DNA from: Firmicutes bacterium UBA1393
Lineage (GTDB): Bacteria > Bacillota > DTU025
Length of the DNA: 31,371 bases
Assembly: GCA_002305255.1 (NCBI GenBank)
Contig: DBQN01000017.1
Location: forward strand, 2,221 to 33,591
Reading direction: 5' to 3'
The stretch's first letter is position 1. Each line of letters opens with the position of its first letter. This document shows, one piece after another, positions 15,588 through 22,628 of the stretch. Both the position numbers and the translations under genes were made by a program. Below the pieces are notes generated by a model. It saw only the letters and a list, made by a program, of their open reading frames with translations, did not search any database and was not told the DNA's origin.

Positions 15588-16811
15588 TTGGCTAGGAGAG
15601 ACATACGGGCTGCTGTTGACATCGGATCAGGCACCGTCAGAGCGGTGATCGCAGAGAGCCGGCCCGGCGGCGTCAGTCTGGTGGGCGCAGGTCACTGCGC
15701 GTCAGCGGGGCTGCGCAAGGGCGTAGTGATTGATATCGAGGCCGCCGGGGCGGCGGTGGCGAACGCGGTTGCCATGGCTGAGAGCGAGTCAGGCACTGCT
15801 GTGTCGTCGGTTCTTGTCGGCGTGAGCGGCTCGCACCTGTGCTCGGCTCCGAGCCTGGGCCGCACGACGGTGGCAACGTCCGACAGAGAGATAGCGCAAG
15901 AAGACGTGGATCGAGCTTTGGAGTCCTGCCGGCAGGCGGGCGCGGCGCCGGATCGTGAGATTGTGCAGATCGTCCCCAGAGAGTTCGCCATCGATGGGCA
16001 GGCGGGAATACAGCGGCCTGTGGGAATGTCAGGGGTGATCCTCGAGGTAGATGCGCAGGTGATCAGTGGCTCGTCCACTGCGCTTCAGAACGTGCGCCGT
16101 GCGGTGAGCAGGGCCAATCTCGAGATAGACGGAATGGTGCTCCAGTCGGTGGCTTGCGCCGAGGCGGTGCTCTCGCAAGAGGAGGCTGAGTCAGGAGCGA
16201 TTGTGCTCGACATAGGCCTTGCCACCACCGATATCGCCGTGTACCGCGACGGCGGGCTGCTGCACGCGAGCCTCGTTCCAATCGGCGGCGGCCACATCAC
16301 CAACGACATCGCACTGGTGCTAAAGGTGCCTGTGGCTTACGCGGAAGACCTGAAGCTGAGGTACGGCGCGGCGACTGCTGACGACGTGTCGCCCGATGAT
16401 AAGTGCGGGGGCGAGGCGGGCGTTTCGCGGCAGATACTCTGCCAGATCATCGAGGCCCGTCTCGATCAGCTGTTCGACAGGGTGAAGCGAGATCTCGCGG
16501 AGGCCGGCGTCGACGGGCAGTATGCCGGTGGAGTGGTCATCGTCGGGGGAACTGCCGGTCTTGCCGGGATAACCGATGTGGTCACGAAGGCCTTCGACAT
16601 GCCGGCCCGCATTGGCCACGCGCTCCGCGTGGCAGGCGATGAGGGAATCACCGGCGCGCCGGCGTACGCGGCTGCGCTCGGTCTCGCTGTGCAGGCCTGC
16701 GGCGATGGCACCGGGCAGTCGGGGGCGAGAGGTGGGCGCAGGCGGCGAGGGCGCAAGAACAGTCTGACAAATAGCGTAATTGACTGGTTTAGAGAGGTCT
16801 TCAACTCATGA
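15588..16811 (+). CDS. ftsA: Cell-division protein FtsA
   Basis: 407 residues from the TTG at 15588, preceded by GGGAGGT with good spacing; starts farther left (15555) have no ribosome site. FtsA is the actin-like ATPase that ties FtsZ filaments to the membrane. Seen are the phosphate-1 loop AVDIGSGTVRAVIAES right at the N-terminus, the inserted 1C domain, phosphate-2 LDIGLATTDIAVY near residue 210, the GGGHITNDIA block, and the adenosine loop VVIVGGTAGLAGI near 320. A linker rich in Gly and Arg leads to a C-terminal amphipathic segment (SVIDWFREVF), the membrane-targeting helix. The gene is followed within about 25 bases by ftsZ. Confidence 0.95.
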   Translation: MARRDIRAAVDIGSGTVRAVIAESRPGGVSLVGAGHCASAGLRKGVVIDIEAAGAAVANAVAMAESESGTAVSSVLVGVSGSHLCSAPSLGRTTVATSDREIAQEDVDRALESCRQAGAAPDREIVQIVPREFAIDGQAGIQRPVGMSGVILEVDAQVISGSSTALQNVRRAVSRANLEIDGMVLQSVACAEAVLSQEEAESGAIVLDIGLATTDIAVYRDGGLLHASLVPIGGGHITNDIALVLKVPVAYAEDLKLRYGAATADDVSPDDKCGGEAGVSRQILCQIIEARLDQLFDRVKRDLAEAGVDGQYAGGVVIVGGTAGLAGITDVVTKAFDMPARIGHALRVAGDEGITGAPAYAAALGLAVQACGDGTGQSGARGGRRRRGRKNSLTNSVIDWFREVFNS

Positions 16812-16835
16812 GGCCTATTGTGAGGGGGATGCGTG

Positions 16836-17990
16836 GTGTTCGAACTAGAACTCGAAGGTGATCACCTGGCTAAGATCAAAGTGGTAGGCGTCGGCGGAGG
16901 CGGCAGTAACGCGATCAACCGCATGATGGTCGCCGGGCTACAGGGCGTTGAGTTCATCGCCCTCAACACCGACGCACAGGCGCTGCGCATGTCGGAGGCC
17001 CCGGTGAGGGTGCAGATCGGCGAGAAGCTCACTAAAGGTCTCGGTGCGGGAGCGAATCCTGAGGTCGGCAAGAAGGCGGCTGAGGAGAGCAAGGAGCAGC
17101 TCGCTTCTGCGCTGGCCGGAGCCGACATGGTGTTTGTCACGTGCGGTATGGGAGGCGGCACAGGCACAGGGGCTGCGCCCATCATCGCGGAGATCGCGCG
17201 TGATCAGGGAGCGCTCACGGTGGGCGTAGTGACGAAGCCCTTCTCGTTTGAAGGCAGGCGCCGCACCGCCCAGGCTGAACAGGGCGTGGCCGCGCTGAAG
17301 GAGAAAGTTGACACTCTAATTGTGATTCCCAATGACCGTCTGCTGCAGGTGGCTGAGCGCAACACCCCTATCGTAGAGGCGTTCAGGATCGCCGATGACG
17401 TGCTTCGCCAGGGTGTGCAGGGCATCTCCGACCTGATCATTGTGCCGGGCCTGATCAACCTGGACTTTGCCGACGTCCGCACCATCATGACCTCGGCCGG
17501 CTCAGCCCTGATGGGTATCGGCGTAGCGAATGGCGAGAACAGGGCGGTAGCCGCTGCCAAGGCAGCCATCTCCAGTCCGCTCCTGGAGTCGTCCATCGAG
17601 GGGGCCAAGGGAGTGCTGATGAACATAACGGGTTCGTCGAGCCTCGGCCTGTTCGAGGTGAATGAGGCGGCGGAGATAGTCTCCAACTCAGCTGATCCCG
17701 ACGCGCTGGTGATCTTCGGTGCGGTCATCGATGAGAGCCTGGGCGACACGATCAAGGTGACGGTCATCGCCACAGGCTTCGAGGGCGTGAAGCAGATGTC
17801 GCCTGCCTCAACCTTAGCGGGGTCGAGCTATCCACCCCAGCGGCCGACGCAGACTCCCTTCGGTCGCCCGGCCGCGCGCCCCGCAGCGGGAGCTGTGCGC
17901 ACCGGCGATGTGCGGATAAAACCTCTGGCGGGAGCGGGCAAGGACGACGCCGACATCGACATTCCGCCATTCCTCAGGAACATCAAGTAG
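16836..17990 (+). CDS. ftsZ: Cell-division protein FtsZ
   Basis: 384 residues from the GTG at 16836, seven bases after AGGGGG; the GTG at 16833 is the alternative. FtsZ is the tubulin-like GTPase that forms the division ring. The protein opens KVVGVGGGGSNAINRM, the GTP-binding start, and has the tubulin signature GGGTGTGAAP near residue 105 and the synergy-loop region NLDFADVRTIM near 210. A variable linker leads to the C-terminal DIDIPPFLR peptide that binds FtsA. It is the last gene of the dcw operon: a terminator follows at 18054-18102. Confidence 0.98.
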   Translation: MFELELEGDHLAKIKVVGVGGGGSNAINRMMVAGLQGVEFIALNTDAQALRMSEAPVRVQIGEKLTKGLGAGANPEVGKKAAEESKEQLASALAGADMVFVTCGMGGGTGTGAAPIIAEIARDQGALTVGVVTKPFSFEGRRRTAQAEQGVAALKEKVDTLIVIPNDRLLQVAERNTPIVEAFRIADDVLRQGVQGISDLIIVPGLINLDFADVRTIMTSAGSALMGIGVANGENRAVAAAKAAISSPLLESSIEGAKGVLMNITGSSSLGLFEVNEAAEIVSNSADPDALVIFGAVIDESLGDTIKVTVIATGFEGVKQMSPASTLAGSSYPPQRPTQTPFGRPAARPAAGAVRTGDVRIKPLAGAGKDDADIDIPPFLRNIK

Positions 17991-18020
17991 CGTCAGTACT
18001 CGGAACACTACACTTCCCGA

Positions 18021-18050
18021 CGCTTCACAACGCTTCACAGTGCTTCACAC
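18021..18050. repeat. Three tandem 10-nt repeats after ftsZ
   Basis: CGCTTCACAA, CGCTTCACAG and TGCTTCACAC occupy 18021-18030, 18031-18040 and 18041-18050: GCTTCACA repeated at exactly one helical turn. They lie between the ftsZ stop and the terminator, upstream of the spoIIGA promoter. The arrangement resembles a multi-site operator like the MraZ boxes, but the sequence is different and I cannot name a binding protein. Confidence 0.65.
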
Positions 18051-18053
18051 AGT

Positions 18054-18102
18054 CTCAGCGCGTGCAACCGCCTAGGCGGGCTGCCGCGCTGAGCTTTGTT
18101 TT
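18054..18102 (+). terminator. Intrinsic terminator of the dcw operon
   Basis: CTCAGCGCG (18054-18062) pairs with CGCGCTGAG (18085-18093). An inner CCGCC-TA-GGCGG stem lies between them, and CTTTGTTTT follows. It separates ftsZ from the sporulation genes. Confidence 0.85.
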
Positions 18103-18134
18103 CGACACCGTTCTGTGGGGGCCGATGGTATGAT
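18101..18134 (+). promoter_or_regulatory. Spo0A-box promoter of spoIIGA
   Basis: TTCGACA at 18101-18107 is the exact reverse complement of the Spo0A box TGTCGAA. TATGAT with an upstream TG (18126-18134) is a good extended -10. The distance from TCGACA to the -10 is 21 bases, longer than the normal 17. In Bacillus subtilis the spoIIG promoter likewise has Spo0A boxes at an over-long spacing (22 bases), which makes it dependent on phosphorylated Spo0A. By analogy, spoIIGA and sigE here are switched on by Spo0A at the start of sporulation. Confidence 0.65.
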
Positions 18135-18173
18135 GCCCGTGACTCCGAATACACATGTCAGGGGGGTGATCCC

Positions 18174-19070
18174 TTGATAAAGGTGTACTTTGATGTGCTG
18201 ACGCTCTTGCTCGTCGCCTGCTTCGCGATGGACGCCGTCACCCTGTGGGCAGTCGCGCAGATACGTGGCGTGCGCGCGGGTGCAGGGAGAATCGCGGCAG
18301 GCGCGTCCGTTACTTCACTCTCATTTCTGGGGTTCGTGTTGCTGAGGGATCTGGGCTTGCTCGAGCTGACCTCGCCGCTGAGCATGGCCGCGGCAGTGGC
18401 GGCCAGTGTGGCCGGGGCCGTGGTAACCTTTCCGAAGCTGCGGCTGGTTGATACCGTGTGGGTGATAGTCTACCGCTACCTGTTGGCGGCGATGGCGTGC
18501 GGAGTGGCCGTGGCAGCCAGGCAATTCGCCGGCGCTTCGGGCATGGCCTCCACTATCTGCGCAGTGGCGACTGTGCTGGTCGTGGCAGAGGCCGGATGGG
18601 GAGCAGTGCATCGCGGAGTCCGCGACAGCGTGTTGCTGGTTCCGGTTACAGTGAGCTTCGACGGCGATCATGTGCGTTTTGACGCGCTGGTCGACACCGG
18701 TAACCGCCTTTGCGATCCGGTGTCGGGGGCGCCGGCCATCATCGTCGAACTCGATGCGTTGACCCCCGCCCTGCCCGCTGCCGTGGCAGACGCCCTGAGG
18801 CGATGGCAGGCTGAGGGGCATTCCCTGCCTGATATGGCCGACGCCGTGTCGGGCACATCGTGGTCGACGCGGTTCAGGATCGTGCCATACTCGTCGGTTG
18901 GAAGGGAAAAGGGCATAATGGCGGGATTCCGGCCTGACAGCGTTAGGCTGGAAGACGGCATGGGCAGTGTGAAGACATCGCGTGCCATTGTGTGCGTCTG
19001 CCGGACGCAGTTGAGCCCCGACAGACGCTATCGGGGCCTCGTGAACCCCGACATCTTCAGAGCCGCCTGA
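18174..19070 (+). CDS. spoIIGA: Sigma-E factor-processing aspartic protease SpoIIGA
   Basis: 298 residues from the TTG at 18174, preceded by GGGGGGTGAT. SpoIIGA is the membrane protease that removes the pro-sequence of sigma-E in the mother cell. The N-terminal half (to about residue 145) holds about five hydrophobic segments. The C-terminal half contains the aspartic-protease motif FDALVDTGNRLCDPVSGAP, with the catalytic Asp in DTGN; one such site per chain fits a dimeric enzyme. The next gene is its substrate, sigE. The stop codon lies in the first unit of a short tandem repeat (19068-19111). Confidence 0.93.
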   Translation: MIKVYFDVLTLLLVACFAMDAVTLWAVAQIRGVRAGAGRIAAGASVTSLSFLGFVLLRDLGLLELTSPLSMAAAVAASVAGAVVTFPKLRLVDTVWVIVYRYLLAAMACGVAVAARQFAGASGMASTICAVATVLVVAEAGWGAVHRGVRDSVLLVPVTVSFDGDHVRFDALVDTGNRLCDPVSGAPAIIVELDALTPALPAAVADALRRWQAEGHSLPDMADAVSGTSWSTRFRIVPYSSVGREKGIMAGFRPDSVRLEDGMGSVKTSRAIVCVCRTQLSPDRRYRGLVNPDIFRAA

Positions 19071-19111
19071 AGGCCCCGTGAAGGCCCCCTGAAGGCCGCC
19101 TGAGGCCGCCC
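19068..19111. repeat. Four tandem 11-nt units spanning the spoIIGA stop
   Basis: TGAAGGCCCCG, TGAAGGCCCCC, TGAAGGCCGCC and TGAGGCCGCCC follow one another from 19068. The first TGA is the spoIIGA stop codon. The block fills much of the 83-base gap to sigE and looks like slippage-derived sequence. Confidence 0.7.
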
Positions 19112-19153
19112 GATTGTCGCCCGAAAGGCTCTGCAATTGAGGGAGGAACGGCC

Positions 19154-19888
19154 ATGAATGCCCTGATGTTGTCGATGATGAACGCCGCAAGGCGAACCAT
19201 ATACACGGCCCTGGGCTGGATAGCCTGGGCTGAGCGCGGCCACGTGCACTACATAGGAAGCCATGAAACGCTTCCGCCTCCTCTGTCGGCTGAAGAGGAG
19301 CTAGACTGCATGGCCCGGCTGTCGAAGGGCCATTGCGATGTGCGCGGGGTGCTGGTTGAGCGCAATTTACGACTGGTGGTGTACATCGCCCGCAAGTTCG
19401 AGAGCACCGGAGTGGGCATCGAGGACCTGGTGTCGATAGGGACCATCGGCCTGATCAAGGCAGTGAACACCTTCGATCCTAGCAAGCGGATCAAGCTGGC
19501 GACGTATGCGTCTCGATGCATCGAGAACGAGATCCTTATGCACCTGCGCAAGACCAACAAGATGAGGAGCGAGGTCTCATTTGACGAGCCCCTAAACGTG
19601 GACTGGGACGGCAACGAGCTGCTCCTCTCCGACGTGTTCGGCACAGAGGACGACCTGGTCTACCAGGCCCTTGAAGACGAAGTCGACCGCAACCTGCTCT
19701 GGTCGGCGCTGAGCACACTGTCGGGCAGGGAAAAGCGCATCATGGAGCTGAGGTTCGGGTTCTCCGATGGCTCCGAACGTACGCAGAAGGAAGTTGCCGA
19801 CATGCTCGGGATCTCCCAGTCATACATATCCAGGCTGGAAAAGAGAATACTCATCAAACTGCGACATCAGATGAGCGCGGTTGAATAG
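19154..19888 (+). CDS. sigE: RNA polymerase sporulation sigma factor, pro-sigma-E
   Basis: 244 residues. Sigma-E directs early mother-cell transcription after asymmetric division. It is made as an inactive precursor: here the first 30 or so residues form a hydrophobic, membrane-associating leader, followed by HYIGSHETLPPPLSAEEE, the conserved region around the SpoIIGA cleavage site. Region 2 is seen as NLRLVVYIARKFESTGVGIE and region 4 as RTQKEVADMLGISQSYISRL. GGAGG is seven bases before the ATG. Regulation is probably by the Spo0A-box promoter upstream of spoIIGA, with later activation by SpoIIR through SpoIIGA. Confidence 0.96.
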   Translation: MNALMLSMMNAARRTIYTALGWIAWAERGHVHYIGSHETLPPPLSAEEELDCMARLSKGHCDVRGVLVERNLRLVVYIARKFESTGVGIEDLVSIGTIGLIKAVNTFDPSKRIKLATYASRCIENEILMHLRKTNKMRSEVSFDEPLNVDWDGNELLLSDVFGTEDDLVYQALEDEVDRNLLWSALSTLSGREKRIMELRFGFSDGSERTQKEVADMLGISQSYISRLEKRILIKLRHQMSAVE

Positions 19889-19903
19889 GCGGCTGAATAG
19901 ACA

Positions 19904-19933
19904 GCATATTGCCGCACTTCTGTAAGAATAATT
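19904..19933 (+). promoter_or_regulatory. Possible forespore (sigma-F/G type) promoter of sigG
   Basis: GCATA at 19904-19908 matches the -35 of sigma-F and sigma-G promoters. Sixteen bases later AGAATAATT matches the -10 only in part. It lies in the 108-base gap between sigE and sigG, where Bacillus has its own sigma-F-dependent sigG promoter. This is suggestive only. Confidence 0.35.
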
Positions 19934-19996
19934 CCACATGAGCGGAGCAATAATGTCACTATCAGCATCAAGCTACGCCAGTGGAGTTGTGTGGAC

Positions 19997-20770
19997 ATGG
20001 CCCTCAACAAAGTCGAGATATGCGGAGTCAACACGTCAAAGCTTCCGGTGCTATCGTCGGCCCGAATGAGGGAGCTCCTTGCGTTGGCCGCGAAGGGCGA
20101 CACCGCCGCCCGCGACAAGCTGATTCACGGAAACCTGCGCCTTGTGCTGTCGGTGATCCAGCGCTTCACCAACAGGGGAGAGTATGTTGACGACCTGTTT
20201 CAGGTGGGTTGTATCGGTCTGATCAAGGCCATCGACAACTTCGACCTGTCGCAGAACGTCAAGTTCTCTACGTACGCAGTGCCGATGATAATCGGTGAGA
20301 TACGGCGGTATCTGCGTGACAACAACTCCATCAGAGTGTCTCGCTCCCTGAGGGACATCGCCTACCGTGCGCTTCAGGCCCGCGACAAGCTGGTCGCCCA
20401 GACCTCCCGCGAGCCATCGGTGAGCGAGATCGCCGCGTCTCTGGAGCTGCCCAGAGAAGAGGTGGTGTTCGCACTTGACGCCATTCAAGAGCCTATCTCG
20501 CTGTTCGAGCCGATATACCATGACGGCGGCGACCCCATCTACGTCATGGACCAGGTGTCGGACGAGCGCAACACCGACTCCGACTGGCTGGAGGGCATCG
20601 CCATCAAGCAGGCCATGGCTAAGTTGACTCCCAGGGAGAGGCACATACTGAAGCTCAGGTTCTTCGAAGGCCGCACCCAGATGGAGGTGGCCGACGAGAT
20701 CGGCATATCACAGGCGCAGGTGTCGAGGCTGGAGAAAGCGGCTCTCACACAGATGAAGGCTTCAATGTAG
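19997..20770 (+). CDS. sigG: RNA polymerase sporulation sigma factor sigma-G
   Basis: 257 residues from the ATG at 19997, with GGAG ten bases upstream; a GTG at 19991 is possible, but the family starts M-x-x-NKVEICGV as here. Sigma-G directs late forespore transcription. The sequence is very conserved: NKVEICGVNTSKLPVLSS at the N-terminus, FTNRGEYVDDLFQVGCIGLI and FSTYAVPMIIGEIRRYLRD in region 2, PISLFEPIYHDGGDPIYVMD in region 3, and GRTQMEVADEIGISQAQVSR in region 4. The spoIIGA-sigE-sigG order is the ancestral one in spore formers. Confidence 0.97.
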   Translation: MALNKVEICGVNTSKLPVLSSARMRELLALAAKGDTAARDKLIHGNLRLVLSVIQRFTNRGEYVDDLFQVGCIGLIKAIDNFDLSQNVKFSTYAVPMIIGEIRRYLRDNNSIRVSRSLRDIAYRALQARDKLVAQTSREPSVSEIAASLELPREEVVFALDAIQEPISLFEPIYHDGGDPIYVMDQVSDERNTDSDWLEGIAIKQAMAKLTPRERHILKLRFFEGRTQMEVADEIGISQAQVSRLEKAALTQMKASM

Positions 20771-20785
20771 CGACTCATACAGGAG

Positions 20786-21430
20786 GTGGTGCTCACGTTA
20801 AGGCAGATCGCTATCAGACTCGTCACGTGCGCCGTGATTGTCGGTCTGGCGCTTCTGGGGTGTGCGGCGCTGTCGCGAGCAGGCGCTGACGACGGCGAGC
20901 CTGCCCTCACTGCATATAACTCGACTAATCTTGTGAGACTGCACGTCAAAGCCTCAGCCGAAGACGCCCTGTCGCAGCGGATCAAGCTTGCCGTGAAAGA
21001 CGAGGTGCTCAAGTGCGCGGTCGAGTTGGCGGCCGGCGCCGGCAGCATGGCGGAGGCGGCTGCACGCATCGAGACCGGGCTCCCGATCATCGAGGAACGC
21101 GCCCGGGCCGCGGTGGGCCGGGCCGGTGCGGCTCAGAGCGTCGAGGCCAGCTTCGGGGTGAGGTCGTTCTCGGAGAGCGCGTGGAATGGCCGGACGCTGC
21201 CTGCCGGCGACTACCAGGCACTGACCGTGCTCATCGGCGGGGGCGCCGCATCGAACTGGTGGTGTGTGCTCTTCCCGCCGCTGTATCCGGTAGACATCGC
21301 GAACACCCGGATCGTGCAGGTGGTCCCGCCTGCGGAACCTGCGAAGGGCCTCGCCATGTTCGAGTTGCCGGCGTGGGCCGCGCGGCTGTTGGGGCTGGCA
21401 GGAATGTATCCGGCTCAAGCCAGGAAGTGA
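20786..21430 (+). CDS. spoIIR: Stage II sporulation protein R (SpoIIR)
   Basis: 214 residues. SpoIIR is made in the forespore under sigma-F, crosses to the intermembrane space and triggers SpoIIGA to process pro-sigma-E. An N-terminal hydrophobic segment (about residues 9-30) serves for secretion. The family core follows as NLVRLHVKASAEDALSQRIKLAVKDEVL, shown here in part: LVRLHVKAS at about residue 50 and IKLAVKDEVL. A conserved NWWCVLFPPLY lies near residue 155. The start is uncertain: AGGAGGTGG is very strong, but the only standard start codons (GTG 20786, GTG 20789) overlap or nearly touch it; an ACG sits at the ideal spacing. Placement right after sigG is unlike B. subtilis, where spoIIR is elsewhere. 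Confidence 0.9.
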   Translation: MVLTLRQIAIRLVTCAVIVGLALLGCAALSRAGADDGEPALTAYNSTNLVRLHVKASAEDALSQRIKLAVKDEVLKCAVELAAGAGSMAEAAARIETGLPIIEERARAAVGRAGAAQSVEASFGVRSFSESAWNGRTLPAGDYQALTVLIGGGAASNWWCVLFPPLYPVDIANTRIVQVVPPAEPAKGLAMFELPAWAARLLGLAGMYPAQARK

Positions 21431-21462
21431 ACGCCCCGGCATCCGAATCCGTAACGCCTGAA

Positions 21463-21500
21463 CTGGCCCCCGCATAAGATGGTGGGGAGCCAGTTTTGTT
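21463..21500 (+). terminator. Intrinsic terminator after spoIIR
   Basis: CTGGC-CCCC (21463-21471) pairs with GGGG-A-GCCAG (21484-21493), with one bulged A, and TTTTGTT follows. It ends the sigE-sigG-spoIIR transcript just before ylmC. Confidence 0.75.
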
Positions 21501-21517
21501 CGTTTCGGAGGCGCAAG

Positions 21518-21775
21518 ATGATACTGCGAGGATCGGAACTCAGGGCGAAAGAGGCCGTGTCAGTCAACGACGGCAGCAGACTCGGGTACATATTCGACAT
21601 GGAGATAGACATCGACGACGGCAAGATACTGAGCTTCATCATCCCAGGAGGCAGCCGCCTCATGGGCTTTCTCGGTCGCGGGGCAGAGTTCGTCGTGCCC
21701 ATAGAGAAGGTGGTCAAAGTGGGCGTCGATGTCATCCTCATCGATGACTCCGACCTGATCGTGCCGACGAAGTGA
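21518..21775 (+). CDS. ylmC: YlmC/YmxH family PRC-barrel protein
   Basis: 85 residues from the ATG at 21518, with GGAGG six bases upstream; in-frame codons to 21479 would run through the terminator. The family is a small PRC-barrel protein found next to sporulation and division genes in spore formers, of unknown exact function. Visible are the opening MILRGSELRAKEAVSVNDGS, the barrel strands GYIFDMEIDIDDGKILSFII, and a C-terminal strand pair ending VILIDDSDLIVP. It is preceded by a terminator and I see no clear promoter of its own. What follows is the long gene-free repeat region. Confidence 0.85.
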   Translation: MILRGSELRAKEAVSVNDGSRLGYIFDMEIDIDDGKILSFIIPGGSRLMGFLGRGAEFVVPIEKVVKVGVDVILIDDSDLIVPTK

Positions 21776-21976
21776 TGCCGGAGGCCGGGGCCGGCGGGCG
21801 GTGGTCAGACGGGCGGTGGTCGACCGGGTGGCGGGACAACCTCTGGGTGGAGGCGGAAATGGCCCGTTCGCCTCTGAGTGGAGGAGTTCGGGCGGATTGC
21901 GCCTCCAGCTGGAGGCTATAGACCGACTCGGCGGCCGGCTCGTCGATCCTACGGCGATGACTGGGCTCAAAGGAGA

Positions 21977-21998
21977 GGAATGCCCTGAGGGGCATTCC
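21977..21998. repeat. 9-bp hairpin in repeat copy 1
   Basis: GGAATGCCC (21977-21985) pairs perfectly with GGGCATTCC (21990-21998) around the loop TGAG. The same structure recurs exactly 260 bases on in copy 2. Confidence 0.65.
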
Positions 21999-22236
21999 CA
22001 CCGAACCTATTTTAGCTGGGGTGTTGTCGCAGCAGCGGGTGACGGTCGTCGGGACGGCGGACAAGCGGTTGAGCCCTGCCCGTCCGATGGAGGCGATAAC
22101 CTCCAATTAGAGGCAAGAATGGCCCGATCGCCTCTGAGTGGAGGAGTCCAGGCGGCCGACGCCTCTAGCTGGAGGCTCCAGGCTCCTTCTCAAGGCAGTG
22201 GGGCGATCCCCGGGCGACGACGGGGCTCAGAGGAGA

Positions 22237-22258
22237 GGAGTGCCCCGACGGGCATTCC
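22237..22258. repeat. Matching hairpin in repeat copy 2
   Basis: GGAGTGCCC (22237-22245) faces GGGCATTCC (22250-22258). The one base changed from copy 1 turns an A-T pair into a G-T wobble, and the loop changed from TGAG to CGAC. The stem is preserved if the rightward strand is transcribed. Confidence 0.65.
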
Positions 22259-22599
22259 CATCGAAGTCATTTTAGCTGGGATGTTGATGCGGCCGCGGGT
22301 GGTAGTCGGAGGGGCGGCGGACAAGCGGTTGAGCCCTTCCCGGCCGATGAAGGCGATAGCCTCCAACTGGAGGCCAAAGTGGCCCGATTGCCTCTGTGTG
22401 GAGGAGTCCGGACAGCCATCGCCTCCATCGGGAGGCTTAGGCCCGACCCTGGCTGGCGCCACCCGGCCAGGGGCCCGTAGCCGCAGCGGCATCGCCGCCC
22501 GGTCGCTCGCCCTGTCTCGCCCGCGCCTGGTCGCGCCCAGCCCGGCGCGCAATGACCTCTCCCTGGGCATGCCCGGCGGGCACGCTCGCTGGGTGTGCC

Positions 22600-22628
22600 T
22601 TGAAAGAGTGGCTATCTGGTGCTATACT
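22600..22628 (+). promoter_or_regulatory. Near-consensus sigma-A promoter of the Hint-domain gene
   Basis: TTGAAA (22600-22605) and TATACT (22623-22628) are 17 bases apart, with a TG extending the -10. Each hexamer matches the consensus at five of six positions. Transcription would start near 22635, leaving a leader of about 18 bases with GGAGG at 22639-22643. It is the best vegetative promoter in the window and follows the palindrome array by about 160 bases. Confidence 0.75.

Larger units (their letters stand above)
21840..22437. repeat. Tandem 260-bp repeat with nine 31-bp-phased palindromic boxes
   Basis: Copies start at 21840, 22100 and 22360, exactly 260 bases apart without indels. The third stops matching after about 80 bases. 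Each copy has three 14-bp boxes of the form CCTCCAnnTGGAGG: 21840, 21871 and 21902; 22100, 22131 and 22162; 22360, 22391 and 22422, always 31 bases apart. The box at 21902 is a perfect palindrome (CCTCCAGCTGGAGG); others carry T in place of the fifth C, keeping a T-G wobble. Sequences between boxes are related but diverged (TGGCCCG is kept between boxes one and two). The repeat could be a multi-site operator, an iteron-like array or a transcribed set of hairpins. Confidence 0.85.

Noticed and set aside
21840..21870. SAM riboswitch-like stretch (GTGGAGG followed by ATGGCCCG)
   Set aside because: Only a short piece resembles the SAM-I core; the GCAACC and kink-turn parts are missing, and the following gene is not in sulfur metabolism.
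21840..22437. CRISPR array
   Set aside because: The 14-bp units are palindromic, the sequences between them are related copies rather than unique spacers, and no cas gene is in the window.
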